A program made the translations under genes and the position numbers. Below, one piece after another: positions 56,085-64,000 of a stretch of DNA of 64,000 nucleotides. Source of the DNA: JADKAV01 sp041393775 (GTDB lineage Bacteria; Actinomycetota; Actinomycetes; S36-B12; UBA10799); contig JAWKJM010000003.1 in the NCBI GenBank assembly GCA_041393775.1, positions 310,001-374,000 on the forward strand. Reading direction: 5' to 3'. Position 1 is the stretch's first letter. Each line of letters opens with the position of its first letter. The notes under the pieces are model-generated. The model did not search any database and had not been told where the DNA came from. It saw only the letters and a program-made list of their open reading frames with translations.

Positions 56085-59000
56085 CTAGTTGACCGGCGCC
56101 GGCTTCGGGTTGTCGGAGTAGTCCCAGCCGCCACAGGTCAGGTCGTAGTCCTGAGTGCGCTTCTCACGCTGAACCTCGGCCATGTATTCGGCCGGGTCGA
56201 TCCCCAGGCCGCCGTCCGAGACGTCGAACGAGGAACTCATCGGCTGGAACATCCGGCCCAGGATCTGCTTGTCACCCTTGGTGGTGTCGCTGGGAGTCAC
56301 GACGTTGTTGCGTGAGTTGATCTCCCCGATCACGAACACCTGGAACTGCGGGGTCGTGAAGGGGTTGAAGCTGCCGTAGTCCGACAGGCGGTACTTGGGT
56401 GCGTTCAGCGTGAAGACATTCGCCCGATCCGGAAGGTCGTCGAACAGGCTCGCGGAATAGCACTCGTACCGCTTGGCGTCCCAGTTGCCTTCGGGGTAGC
56501 CGTCCCCACTGAGCTTGCCGCCGGTGGGGATCGTGTTGACGGGCCAGGCGATCGGCAGCAACTTCTTGAATACGGTCTGCTCGGCGGTGCGCTGGGCCGA
56601 CACCGACATCCGGTCGAACGTGTCGTTGGACATCGTTTCGAAGCCGGGTTGGCACGGCCTGTTCTCAACATTGCAGGCCGTCAGTGCACCGAGTTCGGCC
56701 AGCTTCGGGTAGTCGCTGACGACGATGTCGGCCATCCGGTCGAACGAGTCCGATGTCTGCTGCATTCGGTCGACCACCTCGGTCTGCACCTCAAGCGCCT
56801 TGACCTCCTGCTCGTCCTTCTGCGTGATCTGCTCGCCGTTCTCCTTGTTCGCCATCCCCATCGCCGCGTACTCAAGGGCGGCGGCTGTGAGTCCGGCGAT
56901 TATGTAGACGGCCTTCTCGACGGCTTCTCGCGCCAACCCCGCCCACGGCGCGACCGCTTCGATCAGCGTGGAGAAGATGCTCAACCAGTCGATATCCACC
57001 TTCTGACTCTTCGCATAGTCGTCGGAGGTGCGCAGTGTCGTCGCGACGTTTGTCGCCTTGATCCATGCGGAGAGTTGGTTGCCGGCCTGGTAGGGGTGCT
57101 TGAGCCACACGAAGTACTGACGCACCGACCCGACCCAGACGAGTTCCTGGGCGAGTTCGGCCTGAGCCTTCTGCCACGTGCCCAGGTCGATCCCCGGTGC
57201 CGGCCCGGTGAGTGCCGCGGCGTCCTTCGCCCGGTCGATCCAGTACCTCGGATTGCCGTTGTCCAACGCCTCGTTGCGGGTCCAGAACGCTGACCGAGGA
57301 TCGGCGCCGATGCCGATCCGTCGCCCGATGTCGTCCAGCGCAGCCTGGTACTGCGAGTCACCGGCGCCCGGCCAGGCAGCGGGCTTCGGTGTCATGCCCA
57401 CCACCGTGGTGAGCAGTTCCTGCGCAGCGGCGTCCCGGGTGATGTTCGCGGTCCCGAACCTGTTGTCGTTCCCGCGCACGAATGCCCCCGTGAGGCGGCC
57501 GGTCTTGCTGTGAACCTCCGACCCGCCGGTCTCCCCGAGCCCACGCCATCCGACCAACGCGTAGTTGTCCCCCGGGGTCCGGGTCGACTGCAGGAAGGCG
57601 TGGCGGGTGCCACCGAGGTCGGCGATGGTGTCCGTGAGGTCAGCGACAACCCGCTGTCCAAGGATGTTCAGGTTGTCACTGCAGAACACGGACAACCAGC
57701 AACTGCGCGTGTACTTCGAGGCAAGGCCAGGCACCCCCATCCGCGGGCTGTCGGGGCCGCCGACCGACGACACCATGACCATCGCGTTGGCCGGCAACTG
57801 CCGGATGAACGAGGTCATCGCACTCACCTGACCGCTGACCGCGGCCGGCGCCCCGGTGAGGTTGAACGCCTTGCCGTCGATGAATGTCATGGTCGTGCGG
57901 TCGTACGCCTGCACTGCGAAACCGCCGGCAGACTTGGGCACCGAGTACGTCTTCGGTTCGCCGCCTACGACCATCGTGACCGTGCAGGTATCCGGCCCGC
58001 ATCCGCCGCCGGAACGGGTGTCGAACCCGGTGCGATCCCCCGACACGAAACTGAAGTTCTTGTTGGTGTCCCACTGCAAGGACCCTTTGAGACCACGCGA
58101 ACTGTTCACCGCGCGCCAGGCCTCACCGGGATCCCAAGCCGGCAGTCCGATCAACGATGTCGGACCACTGGGACTGAAACCCTTCGGCACCCCGATCGAC
58201 GCGAAGTAGTCCGCTGCTTGACCGAAGCCCCCGGCGAAGGCGGGGTGGTGTGCGGCGACCACCATCTCGGTGGAGTCGAGACCGGCCAGGTCCTGCTGCG
58301 GGCTGCGGTTCGCCTGCCCGTCCTTGTTCCAGCGGCACGTGGCTTGCGCATCGTCGGGGCAGGTCCCGTACGTGAAGTTGAATCCGGGTTGCACCGCGCC
58401 GGTGTGGCGATCCAGGATGACGACCTGCCACTGAGCCTTATCCAGCGGCCCGTAGGCGGGGTACACGACCTGACCGATCTTGATCCCCGGGCCGTTGGAG
58501 ACTGAGGCGAGAGTGTCCAGTTCGAGCATGGGCGCTGGGACAGCGTCGATCGTCACGGTGTCGTTGGTCTTCAGTCCGCCGCTGCTGCCCACCGCCTTCA
58601 CCACGTAGCGGCCGGGGCGCTGCGTCGGCAACTGCGCCATCCGGCCGGAGTCGTCGGCGAGCGCCGGATCCCTACCGGGCGCGCGCACCACCTTCCAGGT
58701 CAACGTGGGCTGCACCGTCGCGCCGTTCTTGACCCGCTTGGCGTCGGGATGCAGCCGGACCCTTCCAGGCAGCGAGACCATCGACCCGGCTCGCACCGTA
58801 GCGTCCCTGCCGGCGCCAGTCAGCGGCTTCTTGTGGGTGACCCTGAACGTCACCCGCTGCTTCTTCAGGCCACCCTTGCCATTGCGGACCACGACCGTCA
58901 GAACGTTGCGGCGGTGCTTCAAACCATGCGACGACGAGGCCGCCAGCGTGTAGTAAGGACCTTTGCGCCACACAAGATCGGATCGCGTCAGCCTCGTCTT

Positions 59001-59246
59001 GTTCAACCGGACTCGCGCGATGCCGTCCTTGGCACGGATCTTGATCCGCATGTCGTGTGTCCGGATCTTCGCGCCGGCCTTGGGCCTCATGATGATCCTG
59101 CTGGACCTGTGTACCTTCGTCTTCTTCGTGGCAGGCGCCTGGGTGGCGGGGTGGCCCGCGACCGGCTGCGCATGGGCCGGAAGCAGTCCGCCGACGACGG
59201 CCAGTGCGACAGTGAGCATCATGGCGGACGGCGGTGTCTTGGGCAT
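56085..59246 (-). CDS. Large secreted protein with ILEI/FAM3-like domain, function unknown
   Basis: A 1053-residue exported protein. The signal ends near LLPAHAQ. Residues 45-240 are two Ig-like modules (MRPKAGAKIRTHDMRIKIRAKDG; GRDATVRAGSMVSLPG). Residues about 440-577 resemble the ILEI/FAM3 fold: FAVQAYDRTTM, SFIRQLPANAMVMVSSVGG, LTDTIADLGG, ALVGWRGLGETGGSEV. Residues about 765-860 hold a hydrophobic helix (LTAAALEYAAMG) flanked by long charged helices, like a pore-former or coiled stalk. The remainder is unassigned. AAGGA lies 7 nt before ATG 59246. It lies upstream of the beta-propeller gene, 61 nt away, probably in one transcript. Confidence 0.75.
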   Translation of the reverse strand: MPKTPPSAMMLTVALAVVGGLLPAHAQPVAGHPATQAPATKKTKVHRSSRIIMRPKAGAKIRTHDMRIKIRAKDGIARVRLNKTRLTRSDLVWRKGPYYTLAASSSHGLKHRRNVLTVVVRNGKGGLKKQRVTFRVTHKKPLTGAGRDATVRAGSMVSLPGRVRLHPDAKRVKNGATVQPTLTWKVVRAPGRDPALADDSGRMAQLPTQRPGRYVVKAVGSSGGLKTNDTVTIDAVPAPMLELDTLASVSNGPGIKIGQVVYPAYGPLDKAQWQVVILDRHTGAVQPGFNFTYGTCPDDAQATCRWNKDGQANRSPQQDLAGLDSTEMVVAAHHPAFAGGFGQAADYFASIGVPKGFSPSGPTSLIGLPAWDPGEAWRAVNSSRGLKGSLQWDTNKNFSFVSGDRTGFDTRSGGGCGPDTCTVTMVVGGEPKTYSVPKSAGGFAVQAYDRTTMTFIDGKAFNLTGAPAAVSGQVSAMTSFIRQLPANAMVMVSSVGGPDSPRMGVPGLASKYTRSCWLSVFCSDNLNILGQRVVADLTDTIADLGGTRHAFLQSTRTPGDNYALVGWRGLGETGGSEVHSKTGRLTGAFVRGNDNRFGTANITRDAAAQELLTTVVGMTPKPAAWPGAGDSQYQAALDDIGRRIGIGADPRSAFWTRNEALDNGNPRYWIDRAKDAAALTGPAPGIDLGTWQKAQAELAQELVWVGSVRQYFVWLKHPYQAGNQLSAWIKATNVATTLRTSDDYAKSQKVDIDWLSIFSTLIEAVAPWAGLAREAVEKAVYIIAGLTAAALEYAAMGMANKENGEQITQKDEQEVKALEVQTEVVDRMQQTSDSFDRMADIVVSDYPKLAELGALTACNVENRPCQPGFETMSNDTFDRMSVSAQRTAEQTVFKKLLPIAWPVNTIPTGGKLSGDGYPEGNWDAKRYECYSASLFDDLPDRANVFTLNAPKYRLSDYGSFNPFTTPQFQVFVIGEINSRNNVVTPSDTTKGDKQILGRMFQPMSSSFDVSDGGLGIDPAEYMAEVQREKRTQDYDLTCGGWDYSDNPKPAPVN

Positions 59247-59402
59247 GCGGAATCCTTCGTGCGGCAGACCTGGCGGTCGCAGGGTTGCAGCCTAGCGCCC
59301 GCGCCCTGCCGTTGGTTCGGCCGAAGGGGGAGATCCTCGCCGCTGGCAGTCAGTACGTGACCAGCGGTACCGTGAGAGGCCGGTTCCGATCGGAGGAGCA
59401 AC

Positions 59403-60263
59403 ATGCAGACACTTACCCTCACCGACGGCAGGACCTTGGCCTACGACGTATACGGCGACCCGGACGGCACTCCGGTGATCTTCAATCACGGCTTCTCCGA
59501 CTCCCGGATCATCCGCAATCCCGATGCGTCCCTGACGGCCTCCCTCGGTGTGCGGGTGATCGCCGCAGACCAGCCCGGGGTGGGCGGATCCAGCCCGAAG
59601 CAGAAACGCACGATGCTCGACTGGGGAGCCGACATGCAGGAGTTGGCAGACCACCTGCAACTGGATGCGTTCGCGGTTGCGGGGCACTCCGGCGGCGGGC
59701 CGCATGCATTGAGCGTGGCGGTGCACATGCCCGACCGTGTGACCCATGGAGTCCTCGCCTCGCCGGTGGGCCCGTTAGACAGGCACGGCTATACCAGCCT
59801 GATCGCGATGAAGGACCTCAGACTGATCGTGAAACTGCACCACTTCCACCACTTGCTGAAGTGGGCCTACCGTGCCGAGACCAAGCAGGCAAACAAGGAC
59901 ATGGGGCACTTCCTCGAGGAGAGCGCCAAGGGCGACCCGTCCGACGCCGCGACGTTCCTGGCCAACCCTGACCAACGCGACATGTTCATCGACAACTTCA
60001 CAGCCGGCATGGCGCAGGGCGAGGAAGGCCTCTACGAGATGACCCTCGCGCTGTGGGACTGGGGCTTCGACATCCAGGATGTCCGGCAGCACTTCGACGT
60101 GTTCTACGGCGACGCCGACGACATCCTGGAACCCGCGATGCCGAGGATGGTCGCCGAACAACTCCCGGACGCCACCGCGCACGTATGGCAGGAAGCGGGG
60201 CACTACGGGTTCGTGGACACCGAGCGCTGGAAGCAGTTCCTGGGGGCGGTGGCCGCCCGGTAG
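59403..60263 (+). CDS. Alpha/beta hydrolase
   Basis: A 286-residue cytoplasmic alpha/beta hydrolase. It has VIFNHGFSDSR for the oxyanion hole, AVAGHSGGGPHALS with the serine nucleophile, VFYGDADDILEP with an acid, and QEAGHYGFVDTERW with the late His. It resembles haloalkane dehalogenase/epoxide-hydrolase type enzymes, but the halide-binding residues are not evident, so an esterase is as likely. GGAGGAGC precedes the ATG. It is divergent from the large secreted protein. Confidence 0.87.
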   Translation: MQTLTLTDGRTLAYDVYGDPDGTPVIFNHGFSDSRIIRNPDASLTASLGVRVIAADQPGVGGSSPKQKRTMLDWGADMQELADHLQLDAFAVAGHSGGGPHALSVAVHMPDRVTHGVLASPVGPLDRHGYTSLIAMKDLRLIVKLHHFHHLLKWAYRAETKQANKDMGHFLEESAKGDPSDAATFLANPDQRDMFIDNFTAGMAQGEEGLYEMTLALWDWGFDIQDVRQHFDVFYGDADDILEPAMPRMVAEQLPDATAHVWQEAGHYGFVDTERWKQFLGAVAAR

Positions 60264-60273
60264 CAGGTGGGGG

Positions 60274-60885
60274 TCACTCCCACGGGATCCCGGGGGCGAA
60301 GTAGGAGATCGAGGCCTGCACGGATCGCAAACGGCGGATGGACTGCCTGTATCCGGCGGCCGGGGCATACCGCGCGGTGTTGCGGGCGGCGCAGTATTGC
60401 GGACCGTTGGCCAGCGAGTAGTCCATGGTGGCCTCACCGCGGTAGGGCCGGCCCTTCGTCCTGCCGGACAACTTCACATTCTGCCGGAAGTACAACGGCC
60501 CATACGCGCTTTCCGACAACTGCCGGATCCGTGACCTGCGGATCGACAGCTTCCGCCAGTGTTTGCGGAGGTCCCGTCGCACAGTCCGGATGTGTTGCGA
60601 GAAATAGCTTCTGACGGACGCTTCGACGGAGTCACCCGCCGCGCAGAGCACCGGGCTCGCGCCGTAGTCGATGAACATCCGCAGGTTGCCCGAGGTGATC
60701 AGGATGCCGTTGGCATTGTCGACCGATGTCCAGTCCCGCGGCGCGAACCAACTCCAGAACTGCGAGTTCTGATGCTTGATCGACCCCGGCGGCAACTTCG
60801 CAGGGGCGGTCGCCTGGGCCGGCATCAGCCCGGCACCCATGACCACAGAAGTGCCGGCCACCAGCATGGTCTTCGCAACCTTCAT
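60274..60885 (-). CDS. Secreted protein of unknown function
   Basis: A 203-residue exported protein: the signal MKVAKTMLVAGTSVVMGAGLMPAQATA, then HQNSQFWSWFAPRDWTSVDNANGILITSGN, two cysteines (PVLCAAGD and PQYCAARN), a basic middle (KHWRKLSIRRSRIRQL) and an aromatic C terminus. The SWFAP-WxxVD-x2-GI pattern recalls short secreted actinobacterial proteins with a PsbP/Mog1-like look, but I cannot assign a family. It ends 10 nt after the hydrolase stop (convergent). Confidence 0.75.
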   Translation of the reverse strand: MKVAKTMLVAGTSVVMGAGLMPAQATAPAKLPPGSIKHQNSQFWSWFAPRDWTSVDNANGILITSGNLRMFIDYGASPVLCAAGDSVEASVRSYFSQHIRTVRRDLRKHWRKLSIRRSRIRQLSESAYGPLYFRQNVKLSGRTKGRPYRGEATMDYSLANGPQYCAARNTARYAPAAGYRQSIRRLRSVQASISYFAPGIPWE

Positions 60886-60988
60886 CCGTTCACTCTAGGA
60901 CGATCGGTCTGCGCAATGGAAGTGCAAGTTGGTCGAACTGCCGGACTGGACCCGCAGCAAGGATGTCCGCACGCCCTTCGGAAGACGT

Positions 60989-61174
60989 AGATCGCTCGCG
61001 TTAGAGGTCCATGGCCGGCCGCCCGTTCAGGCGGGAGAATGCCAGGTGAGAGCGCTCGCGTTAGAGGTCGTGCACGAGGTTAGAGAAACCACACGTGCAT
61101 TCACTAACCTCGTGCACGATCTCTAACCTCATGACCATTCTCTAACCTCGCGGCCAACTTCTGCGGCGACCGAG
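60989..61174 (+). repeat. CTAACCTCG-rich extragenic repeat (copy 3)
   Basis: The 142-bp core 61033-61174 matches copy 1 closely, with a GATCGCTCGCGTTAGAGGTCCATGG half before it (60989-61015) as in copy 1. The dyad GTGCACGAGGTTAG/CTAACCTCGTGCAC is intact. The gene-free stretch 60886-61299 contains this element and the leaderless promoter of the ATPase operon. Confidence 0.83.
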
Positions 61175-61286
61175 TACGCCAGCCATTTCGGACTAGAGAA
61201 CAACCCCGGCGGCTACCGACTCTGGCCAACTGCTGCCTACGGCCCCGGCCGGCAGGCTTGACCGGACTCCGCACCCCCGGCAGGCG

Positions 61287-61292
61287 TAGATT
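61287..61292 (+). promoter_or_regulatory. Leaderless -10 element of the V/A-ATPase operon
   Basis: TAGATT lies 7 nt before the ATG at 61300, with no Shine-Dalgarno between, so transcription should begin at or next to the start codon. Confidence 0.55.
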
Positions 61293-61299
61293 TCAAGTT

Positions 61300-61743
61300 A
61301 TGGGAGTGCGCGACTTTCTGGAGCGTTTGCGCCCGAGTGGGACGCCGGGGGCGGCGTCTCTGTCAGGGGTGCCCGCAGATGATGTCGCCGAGCGCTCCGC
61401 CGAGCTCGAAGCGGTGCTCGCACAGTTGGCCGGCGTGGAGTCCGACGTTGCCCGGATCAAGCAGGAAGCAGCGGTGGAGGGCAAACGCCGGCGGGAGGCG
61501 GCCGCTGAGCAAGCGCGTGCGATCATCGCCAAGGCCGGTCACGATGCCAGGGCTGAGCAGCATGCGGCCGCCGCGTCGGCCCGCTCGCGGGCGCGCGAAG
61601 ACACAGCGGCACGGATGGCTGCCGCACACCAGGAGGCGACGGCCATCGCCGAACGCGCCCGTGCCCGCACACCCGAGCTCCTGGTACGTGTGATTGCCGA
61701 GGCTCGCGCCGAACTGGCATCCATCCGGGTCGGCGCACCATGA
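61300..61743 (+). CDS. V/A-type ATPase peripheral-stalk subunit G/H-like
   Basis: A 147-residue, almost wholly helical protein. Residues 25-135 are a coiled coil rich in Ala, Arg and Glu (VDVARIKQEAAVEGKRRREAAAEQA-type heptads). Length, composition and place as first gene before C and I subunits fit the G/H stalk subunit of V/A-ATPases. Sequence identity to any one family is weak, as usual for stalk proteins. It overlaps the next gene by 4 nt (ATGA). Confidence 0.7.
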   Translation: MGVRDFLERLRPSGTPGAASLSGVPADDVAERSAELEAVLAQLAGVESDVARIKQEAAVEGKRRREAAAEQARAIIAKAGHDARAEQHAAAASARSRAREDTAARMAAAHQEATAIAERARARTPELLVRVIAEARAELASIRVGAP

Positions 61744-62675
61744 GTACCTCCTGGGTGGCAGGAAGCGTCCGGGCGCGGGCGATGGCCCGGAGGCGGTTGG
61801 GTGCCGGCGCTGCACGATCCCTGGCCGACATGCCGAGTCTGGACGACGCCGTGGACGTTCTAGCTGCAAGCCCCTACGGCCACGATGTCCGCCCCGGCCA
61901 GTCACTGGAGGAGGTGCAGCACGCGGTGGCCGCGACGGTTCTGTGGCATCTGCGCGTACTGGCCGGCTGGGTCCCGCACGGGGACGCCCGCATCCTGCGA
62001 GTGCTGGCCGGGGGGTTTGAGGTGGCCAACACCGACGAACACGTCCGTGTCTTGTCGGACGGCGCCGACACCAAGCCCTTCCAACTCGGCGGTCTGACGA
62101 CCGCGTGGCCGTGGGTATCCACCGCCACGTCCTTGGCGGCCGTGCGAGACGCACTCGGGCAGTCCGCCTGGGGAGACCCGGGAGGCGATACCCCGGCCGT
62201 GTTCCACCTGGGCATGCGAGTCTCGTGGGCGGATCGGGTCGCGTCGCAGATTCCCGGGATCCACCCCTGGGCCGCGGGAGCCGTCGCGCTGCTGATGGCA
62301 CGAGAAGTGCTCGTGGCCGGACACCGCCCTACGGAGGCGATCGCCCGGATGGCCGGATCGATGCTCGGTTCGAGGTGGCTCGATGCCCGCAGCATCCCAG
62401 CGCTCGCCGCGGCAGTGCCCACGTCGGCGCGCTGGGCACTGGCCGGCGTGGAGGACCCGGACGATCTGTGGCGTGCCGAAGTCGGCTGGTGGGCACGGGT
62501 GGAGCGCGACGGATTCAAGCTGCTGCGCCAGCCCGTGGCCTCCCCGGATTCGGTGGTCGGCGCGGCTGCAGTCATGGCCGCCGACGCCTGGCGGGTCCGC
62601 GCCGCGCTCGAGGTTGCCGCCCGCGGGGGGTCGAAAGACGCACGGGCCCTGGAGGCCTTCGATGCCGTGGCGTGA
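61740..62675 (+). CDS. V/A-type ATPase subunit C/d (AC39)-like
   Basis: A 311-residue helical protein. VRARAMARRRLG, SLADMPSLDDAVDVLAASPYG, and HLRVLAGWVP follow the AC39 pattern of N-x-RARGL, a-sleeal-x-L-x-TxYg, and repeats of that unit. AC39/C subunits link the rotor to the central stalk. It lies between a stalk subunit and subunit I, which supports the call. The sequence is diverged, so the assignment rests partly on context. Confidence 0.72.
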   Translation: MSTSWVAGSVRARAMARRRLGAGAARSLADMPSLDDAVDVLAASPYGHDVRPGQSLEEVQHAVAATVLWHLRVLAGWVPHGDARILRVLAGGFEVANTDEHVRVLSDGADTKPFQLGGLTTAWPWVSTATSLAAVRDALGQSAWGDPGGDTPAVFHLGMRVSWADRVASQIPGIHPWAAGAVALLMAREVLVAGHRPTEAIARMAGSMLGSRWLDARSIPALAAAVPTSARWALAGVEDPDDLWRAEVGWWARVERDGFKLLRQPVASPDSVVGAAAVMAADAWRVRAALEVAARGGSKDARALEAFDAVA

Positions 62676-64000
62676 CTCCCTGGAACCGGCGCGGATGCAG
62701 CGGGTGGCGATCATCGCCCCCCGCGAGGATCTGCGACCCGTGCTCGTGGAGGTTGCCGCCAGTGGTCTGGCCGAGTTGGACGTCACCTCGGACACCGGCA
62801 CCGGGGAGGCGGCGCGCAGACTGCAGCGGGTCGCGCAGGGCGATTCGCCACCCACCCTGCTCAAGGACCCGCCGGACCTCGATGCGCTGGTGCAGGCCGG
62901 CCGCGACGATCTGCTCATCGGTGAGGCCCAGCTCGAGCAACGTTCTGCTGCCGCCGTCAACCGGGGGCTGGTGTCGGCGGTCGCGGGCTGGGTTCCGGTC
63001 GACGACACCCCCGACCTGACCGGACGACTGGCCGAACTCGGTGCGGCGGTGGTCCCGCTTCCCAACCCGAGGGGGACCGATCCACCGACCTTGCTGCACA
63101 CCCGCGGACGCCTCAACCAGCCCTTCGCGCCGCTCGTGGACACCTACGCCACGGTGCCCTATTCCGATGTGGACCCGACCGCGGTCGCCGGGCTTGCCTT
63201 CGTGTTCATGTACGGGATGATGTTCGCCGACGCCGGGCAGGGACTGCTGCTACTCATCGGAGGGATCATGCTGAGGTTCGGCCGCCCGTCGAGCCTGGCC
63301 CGATTCCGGTCGGCCTGGTTGTTCATCACCGGCGCCGGCCTGGCGGCCATGTTCTTCGGGGTCCTGTTCGGTGAGTTCTTCGGTCCCACCGGGGTGCTCC
63401 CCGTGCTCTGGGTCGAACCCCTGGAAGAACCGGTCCTGCTCCTGGAGGTCGCGATCGGGATCGGCGCGGTCCTGCTGTCCGGGGCATATGCGATCGGGAC
63501 GATGAACCGATGGCGCGAGGGCGGTTGGCGACTCGCGATCGTCTCTGCGACCGGGCTCGCCGGGGTCGCCGTGTTCCTGGGCCTCGGACTGCTTCTGCTA
63601 GGCGCCTTCACCGGGATCTCCTGGCTGGCAGCGACCGGCGTCGTCGTGCTGATCGGCGGCCTGGTGCTCACCTACGTCGGGCTGCTGGCCGCCGCGGGCG
63701 GCGGCGGTGCCGGGGCCGCTCAGGCCGGTGTGGAGTTGTTCGACGGGGTGCTGCGCTTGGGCACCAGTCTGGTCTCGTTCGCCCGGCTCGCGGCCTTCGG
63801 GCTGGCCCACGCAGCACTGGGCGCGATCGTGTGGCAAGCGACCACCGGCCTGTGGTCCGGCGGTGGCCTGGCGATGGCCGCCGCCGTCCTGGTCTTCGTG
63901 ATCGGCAATACCCTGACGTTCGTGCTGCAAGCCGTCGTCGCAGGCGTCCAAGCGCTGCGCCTGGAGTACTACGAGTTGTTCTCGCGCGTCTTCGTCTCCG
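62662..64000 (+). CDS. ntpI: V/A-type ATPase subunit I/a, 3' end outside window
   Basis: The first 446 codons of the membrane stator subunit. A short soluble N-terminal part (about 170 residues; SAVAGWVPVDDT, DPPTLLHTRGRLNQPFAPLVDTYATVPYSDVDPTAV) is followed by FMYGMMFADAGQGLLLL, the family's M-F-x-D-x-G-x-G motif, and at least six membrane helices. Most bacterial and archaeal I subunits have a much longer soluble domain, so this is a compact form. ATG 62662 overlaps the upstream gene by 14 nt. Confidence 0.85.
   Translation, partial: MPWRDSLEPARMQRVAIIAPREDLRPVLVEVAASGLAELDVTSDTGTGEAARRLQRVAQGDSPPTLLKDPPDLDALVQAGRDDLLIGEAQLEQRSAAAVNRGLVSAVAGWVPVDDTPDLTGRLAELGAAVVPLPNPRGTDPPTLLHTRGRLNQPFAPLVDTYATVPYSDVDPTAVAGLAFVFMYGMMFADAGQGLLLLIGGIMLRFGRPSSLARFRSAWLFITGAGLAAMFFGVLFGEFFGPTGVLPVLWVEPLEEPVLLLEVAIGIGAVLLSGAYAIGTMNRWREGGWRLAIVSATGLAGVAVFLGLGLLLLGAFTGISWLAATGVVVLIGGLVLTYVGLLAAAGGGGAGAAQAGVELFDGVLRLGTSLVSFARLAAFGLAHAALGAIVWQATTGLWSGGGLAMAAAVLVFVIGNTLTFVLQAVVAGVQALRLEYYELFSRVFVS

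Overview
The window is about 64 kb of dense, high-GC chromosome (roughly two thirds G+C) with no phage, plasmid or transposase genes. The organism looks like an actinomycete (Actinomycetota). The evidence is GTG starts in about a third of genes, many starts without a Shine-Dalgarno sequence but with a TANNNT -10 element 6-8 nt upstream (leaderless style), a DtxR/IdeR-type iron box, a heme-uptake cluster of the Corynebacterium hmu/hta type, a GuaB1-type GMP reductase, DDAH, and a B-type aspartokinase with an internal start. I cannot name the genus. The start of a V/A-type ATPase operon at the right end is unusual for this phylum. No tRNA, rRNA or CRISPR was seen.

Layout. 0-2.6 kb: molybdopterin operon moaC, moaB-moaE fusion, moaA, moaD. 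2.7-6.8 kb: lysC on the minus strand, divergent from ahcY-metK (methyl cycle). 6.8-10.6 kb: a small conserved protein, a ROK regulator, guaB1 and a methyltransferase. 11-15.5 kb: a minus-strand operon of two CDP-glycerol glycerophosphotransferase-like proteins, an NTF2-like protein and ddaH, with a divergent GT4 glycosyltransferase. 15.9-24.7 kb: a tiny Cys-rich protein, rocD, rnhA, ndh, a shikimate kinase-like protein, a lipase, a lipoprotein, a K+ channel, a large GT-C-like membrane protein and an SDR epimerase. 25-28.3 kb: an amino-acid permease between two divergent tandem-USP genes. 28.6-33.8 kb: a GMC oxidoreductase and lipase pair, a DUF2892 protein, an ECF sigma factor with its own zinc finger, and a beta-CASP nuclease. 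34.1-37.7 kb: a MacB-type ABC exporter opposite a MarR regulator. 37.9-44.5 kb: yaaA, a FUSC protein, a DEDDh exonuclease, a P1B-5 ATPase with hemerythrin domain, VOC and patatin proteins, and a frameshifted GNAT. 44.7-50.5 kb: a heme-acquisition island read divergently from one iron box, hmuO-T-U-V one way and four secreted or heme-linked genes (last one HtaA-like) the other. 50.6-60.9 kb: a geranylgeranyl reductase, a PLP decarboxylase, and a run of exported proteins including a beta-propeller/collagen-like protein and a 1053-residue protein of unknown function. 61.3-64 kb: V/A-ATPase G/H-like, C/d-like and I/a subunits, the last cut by the window end.

Intergenic DNA is as distinctive as the genes. 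Four repeat classes fill nearly every gap over 200 bp: (1) a tandem pair of 47-58 bp palindromes with a spacer of exactly 37 bp, at 8.4 and 54.3 kb; (2) clusters of a 16-bp dyad (TTTGTGACGAAGGTGC and its complement) at six places, one with a matching change in both arms; (3) a 142-bp element rich in CTAACCTCG at 10.8, 28.4 and 61.1 kb; (4) short tandem repeats at 15.6 and 34.0 kb. They look like extragenic palindromic elements rather than CRISPRs or insertion sequences, and they are the least explained component here.
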